Below, one piece after another: positions 23,023-34,903 of a DNA stretch of 64,000 bases. The stretch spans positions 41,941,803 to 42,005,802 of the forward strand of contig CAKMRJ010003334.1 in the NCBI GenBank assembly GCA_928212115.1, read 5' to 3'. Numbering within the stretch: the first letter of the stretch is position 1; every line of letters starts with the position of its first letter. Both the position numbers and the translations under genes were made by a program. The notes under the pieces are model-generated. The model was not told the origin of the DNA and did no database searches. It worked only from the letters and a program-made list of their open reading frames with translations. The DNA is from Lactuca virosa. Lineage: Eukaryota > Streptophyta > Magnoliopsida > Asterales > Asteraceae.

Positions 23023-24458
23023 TGTTAGGTGCTATTTGTGCACCTTTTTGCACACCTCTTAGTCCCATTTCATGCATCTATTTAACACAATTGTTCTTCC
23101 TTTTTCTTGCATTTCATCATATTCATGTTAGTCTCTAGAACAACCTTATTTGCACATTTTCATGTCTTTTTCAGGTAAACCGGAGGTTGGAACGCGCTTT
23201 AGGAAGTGTCAGGAAGCATTGGTGAAGATTTCGGGATGATCGGGCGAAGAACGAAAAAGTTGGAAAAATCAAGTTTGGATTCGGAGTCAGAGGGGTACAC
23301 GGGTCAGGTTGGATTTAAAATTAAAAATCAACACGGGCCATGTTGACCAAAATGGGTGTTGTTGACCATGCTGAACACGGGCCGTGTCAGTTTTACTCTA
23401 TGTCCAACACGGGCCGTGTTCGACCCAGAAACAAACTTTTGGCAGTTTTTCCTATCTTTCATATTACGGGTTAAGGGCCATTTTTACACACACACACACA
23501 CAACATATCAGAGCACATTTTGAGAAGGATTTTCGAAGGTTTTTGCAAGGGTTTGATTAGCAATCATTTGGAAACATTATTTCTAGTATTTGTAAGTTGT
23601 AATTGCATACATTTTCATCTTTTAAACTTGTGATCTAGTTCTAGCCATGTGTGGCTAGAACCCTAGTTTCTCCAACTTCATGTCTTGACTTCTTAGTTGT
23701 GATTTCAATCATATGACTTGATGTTTGTTTTTAATTTCTATCTAGTGAATTTGATTTTGCTTCAATCGAATGTTTGATTCTAATTGTGATTCTTATTGGC
23801 CATTTGAATTAGGGTTAGGTCATTCAAGTTATCTCTTTTACAAAATCCGTAATTGTTTTGTGAAATTGAACAAGTAACAAGCACTAAACTGATTTCCATT
23901 GAATGAATTTAGTGTAAATCTTATTCACACACTCTTATGCTCCCGAGCTTGTGAGGAGTATTGGGTGTTGTTGGGAACATTCACATAGAGTTTAATGCAA
24001 TCTTTCAATCTAATTCTAAGAGCGTGTTTAGATTAGGTTAGTAATGTTAGGGTTAATCAAAGAGCTTGTTTTGGTTAATTAATGTGGTGAATGGGAAGTG
24101 TTAGAGCTTGTTAACACTTTCAAGTACCAACTTATATAGAATTGAGCAAATATCATGTTATCTTGGAATCACATTGCTAAGTTGTCATACATGAGGTTGG
24201 AGTCCTTACCATTTCTGAATTTAATTCACTCTTTTAGTTGATTACTTGTGTTTTTAAGTGTTTGTTTTAATTATTTCATTCTAAACCCCCCTCTTTACTG
24301 TTGGTGACCACAGTACCTTGCGCAAAGAGGTATAGACTAATTATCCCGTGTCTCTGTGGATCGACCCTGCTTGCCTTGTACTATTTTTCTAGTGCAATAG
24401 AGTAGTGTACTTGGAGTCATTTGTACCACTTTATTTGTTGGGTTTGACACGCCTAACA
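23023..24458 (+). repeat. 3' LTR of the Athila-type element
   Basis: This LTR is nearly identical to the 5' LTR and four bases longer through two extra CA units. It ends CGCCTAACA before the TSD TATGC. Confidence 0.92.
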
Positions 24459-24630
24459 TATGCCTCCTAGATTAAAAGAAAATATGAATATTGATATGAA
24501 AAACGTCTTAAGAAACAAGATTAAAATTTATAATTTTTTTTTTAAATTTGAGATCTTTCAAATTTTAGGGCCTATTTATTGTTAAATCGCACAGGGTCTC
24601 TAAAATCTCGGGGCCGACCCTGTATAGTTG

Positions 24631-24680
24631 CCACAACATTGATAAAAACTAGATGATAAGATAACTAGAAAATATAAAAA
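24631..24680 (-). pseudogene. Upstream remainder of the RTE-like LINE, beyond the hAT insertion
   Basis: On the minus strand this segment supplies the residues just before GIKLL in the RT. It abuts the right TSD of the hAT element, so removing 15492-24630 restores contiguous LINE sequence. The 5' end of the LINE is lost in AT-rich DNA after about 24680. Confidence 0.5.
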
Positions 24681-24788
24681 AAAACATAAAACAAACATGT
24701 ACATGAATAATTCGGTATTATATGATGAATATGTAATAGTGTTTTATTAAATTAAATATAACAATTCTTATTTTATTTATTATGTTAA

Positions 24789-25137
24789 CTAGATGTAAGA
24801 CCCGTGTATTACACGGGTTGATTAAAAAAAGTTATATATGAAGATATAAAATTTGAAAATGACAATGAACTTTGAAATAAGCATTATAATTTTGAATTAT
24901 GTTATACCGAAGGAAACATATTAAAATTTGAAAATATAAGGAAACAAATTAATGACACATTAATTACTTTATATAACCTGTAAAATATACAGAGTAATAG
25001 TTAATTAAGAAAATCAAAAATTACCACAAAAATACAAGTGAAATTAATTTCTAAGAATTAACCATAAAATTACATGTGTCAAAACGCATGAGAAAGTGAG
25101 AAGTGACAAAAATGTTTTTTATTTATTATTTAGTAGA
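24789..25137 (-). mobile_element. Short non-autonomous Helitron
   Basis: On the minus strand it begins TCTACTAAATAATAAA and ends with the perfect hairpin ACCCGTGTAATACACGGGT, seven bases, then CTAG followed by T. On the plus strand the flanks are A (24788) and T (25138), as expected for insertion between A and T with no TSD. It is 349 bp and AT-rich and has no Rep/helicase gene, so it needs an autonomous partner. Confidence 0.78.
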
Positions 25138-26639
25138 TATGGCTAAAATTTGATAACTATATGTTTTTGAAAATGTTTATGTCATTGACATTAAGTATAA
25201 CATAATAATTTTTATACTATATTGATATGTAAAACTGTAACTATTTAATTTGAACGATATGATAAAATAACCATCTATTAGTATCAAATCACTTATAAAT
25301 ATTTATATTTTAAATAATAAGTCAAAATTTAAAAATAATCAATTGATTTTTAAATCATTTAATTATAACTTTAATTTAACAAAAGTAAAAACTAACACTA
25401 AATCAATACGATTCACTCGAATAATAATTATCTAATCTACAAATAACTATGACACTTAGACCATTCGAAGTACCCTTAACGGAGGGCTCCGTTTGTACAC
25501 GTTGGCACGAACCACGCCCACGAACACAACCGTGGGTGTCCTTTGTGGTCCGTGTTCGTGGTGAAATGTGGTAGCTACACCGATCAACAACGGCCAATCT
25601 TTTCTTTATTCTTTTCCTTCTTTTTTCTGCAAAACCTTTCGTGGTTAGTGATATGTACACCAAAGCTGGTGTGAAAGAATGTTGAAGAAGAAGATGTTGA
25701 GATGGATTCGTGGTCAGTGAAGAAATTTCTGATGGCCTTATGATTCTAAATATGAATAATGATTTCATATATCAAGTATATATGCTATAATGATTTGGTA
25801 AAAGATCCACCGATAACGATTTGATCAACAATTGCTTCAAATATAGGGCAGAATCAATAATAATATTTTAATTTTGATATTTCGATTATGTGTTTTTATC
25901 ACATATAATGATTCAATATACTCATTTTGATTCATTGCAATAAATACAAATGATAGAGATATATTTAAACAAATGATTTAAAATTTACATAAACAAAATC
26001 ACACATCCAAGTAAATATGTGATTAACCGATTAAAATACCTTTTTGTTTATAAGAATACGAACGAAGCATATCAATAAAGGAGTTCAAATAATCGTTGTA
26101 TCAATCAATTCTATATTTTGATCGATTTCTATTACATGGCATGATACAGAAGATCATACATGTATTGAATTTATGAACAACATATTTCACATTTTTTTAA
26201 TGGAAATTATTGTATTTGTTTTAATATTAAAGGAAATGTATGTCTGTTACTCCATGGTACATTTACAAAATTACTCATCTGTTTAGTTAAACCCTTATAA
26301 AAATATTGTGAGTTGACTTAGTAATCATATCTATGTCTCTCACTCTTATAAAGATCTTGAGAGTTAACTTATTAAAATCATGGATTCATGTTCTTAGTTT
26401 ACAATCACTCAAGGGAATTATCAATAGTAACAGTGATTTTAAACATGGATTTTTTAAATAATAAAATATGTAAAAAAAATTAAAAAACTTTTGTTTTACA
26501 TGTGATCTTTCCTAAAATCACATTCAACTATGCAACCTCTAAATTTTTTTCTTATTTATAAATTATAAATTGCAGAATTATATTTAAGAAGAACATCTTC
26601 GGACATAAGCCTATGGGTTATAAAAAGGTCCAAATTGAT
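25138..26639. other. AT-rich intergenic DNA
   Basis: No gene is supported. The only structure of note is a foldback at 25517-25562, where CCACGAACAC and GTGTTCGTGG are separated by about 25 bp. Open frames across it have no recognisable domain. The remainder is unmarked AT-rich sequence leading to the HMGB promoter. Confidence 0.6.
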
Positions 26640-26936
26640 GTTTTATCCAAAATGGGCCCAAAATCATGAACATAATCAAGCCCTCTTGTAATGAAAATCT
26701 TCCCGCCCAAATAGTTCTATTGCCGACGTATCGTAGCCATTTATAAGTCGATTTCCTTACCCCAGTATCCCCCAATCGCAAACGAATCAAACCCTAACCC
26801 TAGATTTTTTGCTAACTAGGTATGTTTTCTTCCTCTTTTTCCTCGATGTCGACTCTAATTTTTGTCATTTACAACCATTTTCGCTTCGATTTTTGACCTA
26901 GTTTGTTGTTTCTGTTGTTTCATTCAGGATCAAACG
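26640..26936 (+). promoter_or_regulatory. HMGB promoter and 5' UTR: site II, E2F-like site, telo-box
   Basis: TGGGCC (site II type) lies at 26653, TTCCCGCC (E2F-type) at 26700-26707 and AAACCCTAA (telo-box) at 26789-26797. Together these are typical of proliferation-linked plant genes. A 5' UTR intron is likely, from GTATGT at about 26820 to TTCAG at 26927, just before the start codon. Activity is inferred from motifs only. Confidence 0.6.
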
Positions 26937-28071
26937 ATGAAAGGAGGCAAATCAAGCGGTGCTACCAGGAAAGCCGATACCAAGTACGATTTAATCTAAC
27001 TATGTTTAACACATACCATCTGCTAGGGTTTAATGTTGTATGTTTTTCATCTTCAATGAAATTAGGTTTTTGTTCTTCCCCAGGATCATGATTTCGGTAC
27101 TTTTTAACAATTGTTTGTTGTAATTTTAGGTTGGCTATAAAGAAAACTGCAGCCAAGGGGAAAGCTGCTAAGGATCCTAATAAACCCAAGAGGCCTGCTA
27201 GCGCCTTCTTTGTCTTCATGTTAGTAGCTATTCTTCGTTTATCTCTACCTTCAAGTTTTACTTCCATTTCCAAAGTTTAAATAGTTTTCCTTTTGTTAAT
27301 GTTATGAAGGGAGGACTTTAGAAAGCAGTTCAAAGAAGATCACCCTGACAACAAATCTGTTGCTGCTGTAAGTGATCTTCTATGTGTCCTTTTATCATCG
27401 AAACTTCTTTAGCTTTGTTTCAAGTATTCTGTATCCAGATTGAGTTGAGTTTGTGTTTTTAGATTTTGATTTGAATTTCACTTGTGTATAATCAGGTTGG
27501 TAAAGCTGGTGGGGCAAAATGGAAGTCAATGTCCGACTCTGTAAGTCGCACTTACATTCCATTACTATGTTTAGTTTTTGAGGCAAAATCATAATGCTCA
27601 TCAACTTATTAAGAACTTATAAAAAATCGATGTAGTATTTAGTTATTTACCTCTGTTTTTTGGATGATGTGAATGTAGGAAAAGGCACCTTTTCAAGCCA
27701 AAGCTGACAAAAGAAAGAAGGAATATGAGAAGAACTTGGACACCTACAACAAAAAACTTGTAAAATCTTTGTTAAAACTTAGAAGTCATATGCTTATCAT
27801 TATAATATTGTAGTTTTGATTCATTGACTTTGAATTTGCTGCCATGTAAATAGGCTGGAGGTGGTAATGATGATGATGATGATGAGGATTCTGACAAATC
27901 TAAGTCTGAAGTCAATGATGAAGCAGATGAGGACGAAAGTGATGATGTATGTTTTTTAATAAAACATAATGATATTGATACTTATTTTTTCAGTATATGA
28001 TTAATCCTTTTTAACAAATGAAACTAAATATGGTTTTAATTTGTGTTTTGTAGGAGGAAGATGATGACTGA
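26937..28071 (+). CDS. HMGB: High mobility group B protein (HMGB2/3-like)
   Basis: Seven coding exons are 26937-26983, 27130-27219, 27310-27367, 27496-27540, 27679-27759, 27854-27946 and 28054-28071, all with GT-AG borders and consistent phases. They give 143 residues. A basic N-terminus leads into one HMG box at about residues 34-110, with PKRPASAFFVFM, the conserved W of AKWKSM, and KRKKEYEKN. An acidic tail of Asp and Glu runs from about residue 113 to the end. HMGB proteins bend DNA and bind nucleosome linkers in the nucleus. The box, tail and MKGGKS start match the plant HMGB2/3 group. The gene appears intact, with no stop or frameshift, and is the best-preserved ordinary gene in this half of the window. 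About 500 bp of 3' flank before the Harbinger element holds nothing else. Confidence 0.95.
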
Positions 28072-29549
28072 ATCAAGAAAGTGGAAGTTGATTCGGTGTT
28101 GATGGTTTGATAAGTTACCTGCTTTGTAGTTTCATGTTACTGATTAGAATAGATTTGGCTTTTATGGTGCACAGGAAAAAGGAAATGTAACTTTGGTTGG
28201 CTCTAATGTTAGCTTTTGTATCTTCCAAATTTACCCTTTTGGGATGGTTTTTTGTTTAGAACAAAATCCTTTGCTAATGCATCTTTATCTTTTTCGGATA
28301 TGAATTTGGGTTTTGATTTACTTTATGTTTTCTTGCATTTAGATTATTTTGTGATGCAATTGTTGCCATAAAACTTTCATGTGAATACTTGATTTTTATT
28401 TCATGTAGCTTTGGAAGATGTTACATTTTGAATACTGTTATGTTATATGTTAAGCCAATAACTGCTATTAGCTTCAAGTAAAGAAAAAGTAGACAAATTC
28501 TATACTCTATTCAGTTTCAGTAAAAGAAAAGATGATACATCAGAATAGGATTATTAGCAGTAAAACACTTAGGGGGCGTTTGTTTTTTCTCTGCAGATCT
28601 GTGGGAGGTCTTCCGTCTGTGCGGCGCAGACCACGCGCAGACTTATAGGTTTGAAGTGCGTTTGTTTTTTTGAAGTGCGCAGACATAAAAACGTCTGCGC
28701 GAGGTCTACACCACACAGATATGGGCCAACCTCTTCTAAAGTTTGCCAAGTGCCTTTGACCTAAAAAAAAACACGCGTTTTTTTTTGTTTCTGCCTCCAT
28801 TCCCATCTTCGTACACAGATAGCTCGACGACTCCATCTTCACTCCAGCAACCTTCGTCGACCGACCATCACCTCTGCTCTGTCGCCGCACCGCCCGTCGC
28901 CACCCTCCTCTCCGGTCGCATCTCCGGTCGCAGGCGTCACTTCTCGATTGCAGCGAACAGCAAGTGTAACTTCTCGATTGCAGCGAACAGGTGTGTCGTC
29001 GCCTCCTCTCTCTTTCAATTCAATTTCGGTTCAACTTCTTGTTTGATTTGCATCATTGTTTCCCCGAAAATATTAATTTTGTTGGGTGTTCCTTCATATT
29101 CAAATCTTGGAGGTGTATAATTTATCATATATTCTTGCTAAAATTGAACTGAAATTTATCATATACTACCTGTAAACAATTCCCAGCAAGCTGTCATTGT
29201 TAAATCTTACCTGCAAGCTGTCTTCTTATTTTTTCACACCTGTGATCTATAATTTTCTTTGATTGGAAGCCAATATACAGAACTGCCAAGCAAAAGATAA
29301 CATATTCTTTTGTTGATTGTGAATGTGTATATGATTGTTGATTGTTTATATGTATATGATCGTTGATTGTGTATGTATATATGATAGTGTATATGTATAT
29401 GATTGTTGATTTGTGGATGATATAATTTGCCTAGAATGTGTTGAAATCAAGTTTTTTCTTGAAATAATGCTGTGAAATAATGATGTTAGTTGTTGAAATC
29501 AAGTTTTTTCTTGATGAAAATTCTTATTTGTTGAAATTGTTGTTTGATT

Positions 29550-29585
<36 letters not shown>

Positions 29586-29724
29586 AAAAATTGCTGTTAG
29601 ATTGTGCTGAATATGCTAAAAATACTTATTATTGTTTTAAATTGTTGTTGAATGTGCTAAAAATTGTTGTTGAAAATCGTTAGTTGTTGACTGTTTATGG
29701 TGAATGCTATATTGGTTATTAGAA

Positions 29725-30714
29725 ATGGGAGATAAACATCAATGGACCAATGAGCAATTAAAATGCTTAGTGGATACTTGTATTGAAGAAGTAGAGAGTG
29801 TTGGTAGAAAATGATTGAGTTTGTAGAAAGATTCATGGATAAGGCTTGGAAGAGTTCTTAAGGAAAAATTTGGCGTTGAGTTGAGTCAATCTGAAAGCCA
29901 AATACACAGGATGGGTATATTTAAAAAACAAAACTGGTAATATATACAATTCTCAAACAAACACTTTTAACTTAACAGTCGAGGAGTGGGATGATTTTAA
30001 GAAGGTACAATCTCAAACAAACACTTTTAAACATTTACGTTTGAAGTTGCCAAATATTCTTACACTATTTTTTGTTATATTTGGGTTTAGGGGCATCCGA
30101 AGGCTGCTTCGTTGAAAACAATGCCACTGCCTTTTCCAGATCTTTGTGCTCGTCTTTTTGATGGAAATAGTGCCACTGGTAATTTTAGGAGTTACTCAAC
30201 CCAATCATCTTCAGTAGCTGGAGCATCCTCTTGTCGTCTTCCACCACTTCAGATTACCGCCACCCCTTTTCTTGCATTAGATGATGATGGTGATGACACT
30301 TCTCATCATGCTAGTGAGACTTTTCATGAGCCACCACCTTCTGCTGCTTCACCATCCGGTTACCCCAACAAAACGGCTAAACCCTCAACTCCTAAAGCTC
30401 CTAGTATCTCACCGTCTGCTTCTTCACCTGATGGAACTTCTATTACTGCTGACGATTTAGCATTTGAAATGAAAAAAGCTCTACAAAGTTTGACTAAAGG
30501 GTATACAATTCCTCAATGTTTAGAGAAATTAGAGGTGCTTCAGTTAGGCCCTACAGATCCTTTACGCTTTGTTGCATATCATATTTTTGGAGGGACTATG
30601 AACATGAGAGAGATGTGGATGCATTTGCCCGATGTTCCCGAGATATTACGAGGATGGCTTGAGATGACGGGTACAAGTTTAGGAGTTTTGAAGGACGGAA
30701 AGATTGTCCGATGA
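29725..30714 (+). pseudogene. PIF/Harbinger ORF1, Myb/SANT-like DNA-binding protein
   Basis: The start ATGGGAGATAAACATCAATG encodes GDKHQWTNEQLKCLVDTCIEEV, typical of plant Myb/SANT-like PIF partners. It is followed by KDSWIRLGRVLKEKFGVELSQ. TGA and TAG codons near 29811-29822 and a disrupted stretch near 29915-29940 break the frame. An intron from about 30004 to 30090 leads to the open segment ending at 30714, which has a Ser/Pro-rich middle and a conserved C-terminus near EILRGWLEMTG. In PIF elements this protein recruits the transposase to DNA and the nucleus. Confidence 0.8.
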
Positions 30715-30981
30715 TTTTTATTGTGTTGAAACTATTTATTAGGTCCTTTTGCTTCTATTTGAACTATTTTGTTAGGTCTTTTTGCCTTTGTTGAAACTAT
30801 TTTTTGTTATTTTGCTACTTGGAATATGTTTTATCTAATGTGTTTTTGCTACATGTAATATGTTTTATCTAATGTGTTTTTGCTACTTGAAATATGATTT
30901 ATGTAATGTTTTTTTTTGCTACTTGAAATATGATTAATGTAATGTTTTTTAAAGTTCCACTTTGTTGATTTTAGGTTCATA

Positions 30982-32224
30982 ATGGATCACGATCAAAAGT
31001 TACTTCTCGTAATTCTTATGTACCTGTACATCCGTTATTTTTGGAAGAGGGGTGTGAAACGATTGCGGGATAATGATTCGGAAATGACGGGACATGAATA
31101 TACATTGGAGTTATTACATCGTAATTGTTTACAATGTGTTGAAGTGTTACGCATGTCCCGCGACTCATTTGTACGACTATGTGCTCATTTTAGAGCACAT
31201 TACTCATTAAAGGACAACAAACATGTATCGGTTGAGGAAAAGATGGCTATGTTTTTGATGATGATCGGCCATAATCAACGTTACGTGATTATCAAGCGGA
31301 GATTTCAACACTCGAAGCAAACAATTCATAAATTTTTTTATGAAGTGTTGGAAAAAATGATGCTTTTCGCACAAGATGTTATAGTATCAACTTCTTTTAA
31401 TCCGAATCCAAACATTCCAGGACATAATAGGAGGCTACGACGGGTTTTCAAAGGAGCGGTTGGTGCACTTGATGGCACTTTGATACATGCTGTTGTCCCT
31501 GCTAAGAAACAAGACTTATATAGAAGTAGGGGAAAGGGAGATTGCTACCAAAATGTATTGGCAATTTGTGACTTCAATATGATTTTTACATTTGTTGTGG
31601 CCGGGTGGGAAGGGGTAGCGCATGACTCTAGAATTTTATCAGAAGCAGTAGCCGATCCACAAGCTTCATTCCCGTTTCCACCACCAGGTAATTTTTTGTT
31701 TTTTTATAAATTTTTTTATCTTAGTTTCAAAATTGATTAGTGTTTTGCATTTTTTACAGACAAATATTATCTTTGTGATGCCGCGTATGCACACACTCGA
31801 GGATTTATGGCCCTTTATCGTAATGTGAGGTATTGGCTTGGAGATTTTCGTAAAAGACGTGCATTGACCAATAAAGAAAAATTTAACCATGGACATGCAA
31901 AAACTTCGGAATGTCATTGAGCGTACTTTTGGTGTTTTGAAAGCACGTTTCCCTATATTGAAGAGGATGACACCATTCCCGTTTGTGACATAAAGAAACA
32001 TTGCCATGACATGTTTCGCGCTTCATAATTTTATAAGGAGAGAAGGATTGAGTGATGAGTATTTCGCACGATACGATGAACCCAATGTCTCGTTTCGAAA
32101 TAACAATGTGACCTTTAATGATGATGAAGATGAGATTCCAACAAATGGTACTGCAGCAGACCGTGAATATATGACACGGTTACGAGATGAAATTGCTGAT
32201 CAGTTGATGCACAATATAGATTGA
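30982..32224 (+). pseudogene. PIF/Harbinger DDE transposase, frameshifted
   Basis: Exon 1 (30982-31687) and exon 2 (31760-32224) join in phase across a GTAATT-ACAG intron. Catalytic residues are visible: Asp in GALDGT near 31467, Asp in GVAHDSR near 31625 and Glu in NVIERTFG near 31920. One extra A in the run at 31899-31903 shifts the frame before the Glu motif. An in-frame TAA at 31991 lies before MTCFALHNFIRRE. The rest of the gene, including the acidic C-terminus, is well preserved, so decay may be recent. It is related to the domesticated ALP1/HARBI1 proteins but keeps transposon context. Confidence 0.88.
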
Positions 32225-32667
32225 ATTGTTTTAAATGAAATTGTTATTGCAAAACCAAATTTTTACAATTGTGTGACTAATTTTATTGCATGAATTTTAT
32301 TTCCAATGTTATATGACTATTTTTATTAAAATTTTGGTGTTGAGAAATCTTTTTAAGTTTGTAAAATCATTTTATTTAAAATTCAGTTTATTTCAGCAGC
32401 CTGCAGACGTTTGGTCCACCTCTTCTGTTGCAGAGGCTTGCAGATGTGGTCCGCAGACTGCAGACGTTTTGGCTTCAGAAAAACAAACAACACCTTAGTA
32501 AAACACCACACGTAAGTTCCCAAACACTGATGATTGCTGATGATCGACAGTTAAGGGAGGTGTATTGAACCTTCAATAATTCTCGCTAGAAATTACTAAG
32601 AAAGTATGAAACCAATCTTTTTTTATTCATGTCTATGGTAGGTACACACAAACTATATAAATAAAAA

Positions 32668-32816
32668 GAGTAAATTACACGAATGGTTCCTATGGTTTAG
32701 GGTAATTTGTGCGTTTGGTTTTTAACTTATTTTTTTAACTCGGAAGGTCCCTACTATTTATTATTATTACACGTTTGGTCATTGTCTTACCTAAAAACCA
32801 TTCGTGTGGTTTACTC
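32668..32816. mobile_element. Small MITE with about 20-bp inverted ends
   Basis: GAGTAAATTACACGAATGG at the left and CCATTCGTGTGGTTTACTC at the right are inverted copies with two or three differences. The flanks share ATAAAAA, so a MULE-type duplication is possible but not exact. There is no coding capacity in 149 bp. Confidence 0.6.
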
Positions 32817-32953
32817 ATAAAAAAGAAAGAAAAACGTCAAAATCAAAAATTGACATCTGATTGATGAAATAAATCTAACAATGTATCAATGACAGATCAA
32901 CAATAACGCAAGTACACTAATAATAATAAATAAACTATTTAATTTAAACATTA

Positions 32954-33617
32954 GGCTAAGAGGAGTGGGAGTGTTAAGAACCTTCGCTAAACTCCCTAAG
33001 GCCAAATTTACACCACCCCTATCACTCGCTAGGGGGGTTGTAAGATGAGTTCGTCAAACATTTAACGAGAGGAGAGAGATAGAGAGTCCTTGTTTGTGAT
33101 TGGTGGAAAGAGGAGAGAGAGAGAGAGTGCTTCTTTGCCATTGGTGGAAAATCATTTCAATGAATTTACAGTTCAAACAAAATTCAACCCCCCCTCTTTT
33201 TATTAAATCCGATTTTTAGCTTGCTTTAATTAAAATTTCAACTTTTTACCATTCCTTCTATATTAATAAATCTGATTTTTACCCTAATTTAACTTTTCCG
33301 TTTATTTAAATATTAAGTATTTGTCTAGTATTAATATGTTTTTTTTTTGTTTTTAAAAATATAATTTATATTTATATTAATTGTTTTTGGTTTTAAAAAA
33401 TAATATGTTTAATATATGTGTACAAAAAAATATTTGTATATTAAAATAAAGTAATTTAATAAAATTAGAAAAAGAAAATCAAAACAAAAAAATGGAATGC
33501 TAAGAGTGTTACCACTCACTATCAAATGCTAAGATTAGGTGTTAAATTGTAAAAAATGAGGTGACATTTAAAAATATTACGAGAAAAGGTGTTAGGAGTG
33601 TTACCACCCCTTTAGCC
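32954..33617. mobile_element. Tourist-like MITE with TTA target duplication
   Basis: The left end GGCTAAGAGGAGTGGGAGTG and the inward-read right end GGCTAAAGGGGTGGTAACAC are imperfect inverted repeats. TTA flanks both sides, at 32951-32953 and 33618-33620. The interior is AT-rich with GAGAGA runs and has no gene. The TSD places it with PIF/Harbinger MITEs, though the ends differ from the element at 28572. Confidence 0.68.
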
Positions 33618-33620
33618 TTA

Positions 33621-34231
33621 GAATGAAAGTTAACTAGGTTGAAATGTTAAAAACCAAAGTCCCTATGACTTTCCAAGATTCTTTCAAATAATATTTGCAG
33701 TGGACTTTCAATAGGTGATATGGTGGTTATTAGTTTATCACATGATTTAATATCATTAATAGACAGTTTTAAGTGAGTGTTAGGATAAAATAAAATAAAA
33801 TATTTATTTAACAATTTTTGATAAATTGTTTCTTTTAATTCATTTAAAATTGCTTATTACATGCAGTGTCAGTCTAAATATATAAAGTCCTTCAAAAGTC
33901 ATAAATATAATAAAAATTAAATTGAAAATAACATATCGTTATAAAGTTCTTTATTAATATAAAAAACATAAATATGTCAAAACATTATAAAAACAACTAA
34001 TTTAAAGAAAAATAATTTTCTTAATATCTTTAGATAAGTTAGTTTTTTCTTTATATAATGATACAAGCGACCGCTTGGGTTGCCCACTATCCGGGCCGGA
34101 CTTGATTATATATGAAAATTAATTAATCTTTTTGATCCATCTATTAACCCTAAAAAATCCTATATATCGCATCACCTATGCTATTATTCTACATTGTATT
34201 TTAAAACCTTATAAATGTAAATTCATTAAAA
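33621..34231. other. AT-rich DNA without visible genes
   Basis: No gene is supported. A GC-richer patch near 34070-34105 (CCGGGCCGGACTTG) stands out in otherwise plain AT-rich sequence. Confidence 0.5.
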
Positions 34232-34264
34232 CTAGTGTGTGACCCCGTAGTAAACTACGGGTCA
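34232..34264 (-). mobile_element. Helitron 3' terminus
   Basis: Read on the minus strand, a hairpin GACCCGTAGTTTACTACGGG is followed by about ten bases and then CTAG at 34235-34232 and T. This is the Helitron 3' end signature. The 5' end could not be located, so only the terminus is annotated. Confidence 0.55.
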
Positions 34265-34712
34265 CATTTTTTTTGTAGGTATTTTTTTCGATGTGTTTAT
34301 ATTGTTGTCTAATTTGTTGCGGTCTGTATTATTGTAGGTGATGCAGTCACTGTGATTGTAGGTATATTTTTGTTTGTTTTTATCTATAACTTTTATCATT
34401 TTTCATAAGCGGTGGGGATCATTTATCTTAATATTGTGATTTTTTAAATTTGTTTCTATAAATTTGTTTATGAATTTTATGCACCGTTGTATTATTTTAA
34501 TGGTTATTGTTTTTGTGTGGTGGTAGATGTTAGTGGTATAGTTTACTGTTGATTTTATTTTGTATCTACTGTATTTGTTTTTAACGGTGAATGTAGTATA
34601 ATTTTTGGGGATTGGAAAGGTAAAACTGGAAACGAAGAAATAAAAAGGAGCAACCATAAACGGAAAAGAACATGTGAAAATAGTAGAAAAAGGAAATAAA
34701 TACATACGTATG

Positions 34713-34852
34713 CACAAACATGGTGACCAATATCGTAACTTGAGAAATATGGTGGCCAATATTCACAAATGCACAAACATGGTGGGCAAAAGTGCAAATA
34801 CACACAAACATGGTGACCAATATCGGAACTTGAGAAATATGGTGGCCAATAT
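34713..34852. repeat. Direct repeat of 50 bp, spacing 90 bp
   Basis: CACAAACATGGTGACCAATA begins at 34713 and again at 34803, each followed by TCG(T/G)AACTTGAGAAATATGG. A shorter relative lies between them. It may be internal repeat material of the Helitron whose 3' end is at 34232. Confidence 0.7.
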
Positions 34853-34903
34853 CTTAAAAGACAAAGTATACTGTTTATAATTGTGTTACGATATAATATA
34901 ATA

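Larger units (their letters stand above)
16487..24458 (+). mobile_element. Young Athila-type LTR retrotransposon with internal pol deletion
   Basis: The LTRs at 16487-17918 and 23023-24458 start TGTTAGGTGC and end CGCCTAACA. An exact 5-bp TSD, TATGC, lies at 16482-16486 and 24459-24463. By eye the LTRs differ by 11 substitutions and a 4-bp CA-repeat indel in about 1.43 kb, so the insertion is recent. The primer site is tRNA-Asp. The interior codes only for gag and protease; sequence after the start of RT is missing up to a remnant near 20940. About 2.4 kb of non-coding DNA follows. The element must have moved with enzymes supplied in trans. Confidence 0.92.
15492..24622. mobile_element. Non-autonomous hAT element, split by an Athila retrotransposon
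   Basis: The left end is CAAGGCCGACCC and the inward-read right end is CAGGGTCGGCCC, 12-bp inverted repeats with three mismatches. The 8-bp duplication TATAGTTG lies at 15484-15491 and 24623-24630. Only 15492-16486 and 24459-24622, about 1.15 kb, belong to the hAT itself, and they contain no transposase. It was inserted into the LINE RT and was later the target of the Athila element at 16487-24458. Confidence 0.8.
28572..32494 (+). mobile_element. PIF/Harbinger transposon, two-gene, degenerate
   Basis: The left end is GGGGGCGTTTGTTTTTTC and the inward-read right end is GGTGTTGTTTGTTTTTC. The 3-bp TSD TTA lies at 28569-28571 and 32495-32497. Subterminal regions repeat GTCTGCAG/CAGAC motifs. 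Inside are a Myb/SANT-like ORF1 and a DDE transposase, the normal PIF pair, both on the plus strand and both broken. The leader at 28800-29000 is C-rich and repeats CTTCTCGATTGCAGCGAACA twice. A run of about 35 T lies at 29549-29583. Two deletion derivatives with matching ends lie at 46975 and 50829. Confidence 0.9.

Noticed and set aside
25403..25768. 121-codon minus-strand frame
   Set aside because: It crosses the foldback at 25517-25562, has no recognisable domain and ends in AT-rich DNA.
28743..29120. 125-codon frame in the Harbinger leader
   Set aside because: It overlaps C-rich leader DNA with a short direct repeat and shows no domain; ORF1 starts later at 29725.
34403..34880. Overlapping frames on both strands around the 90-bp direct repeat
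   Set aside because: They mirror each other over repeat DNA and contain no domain.
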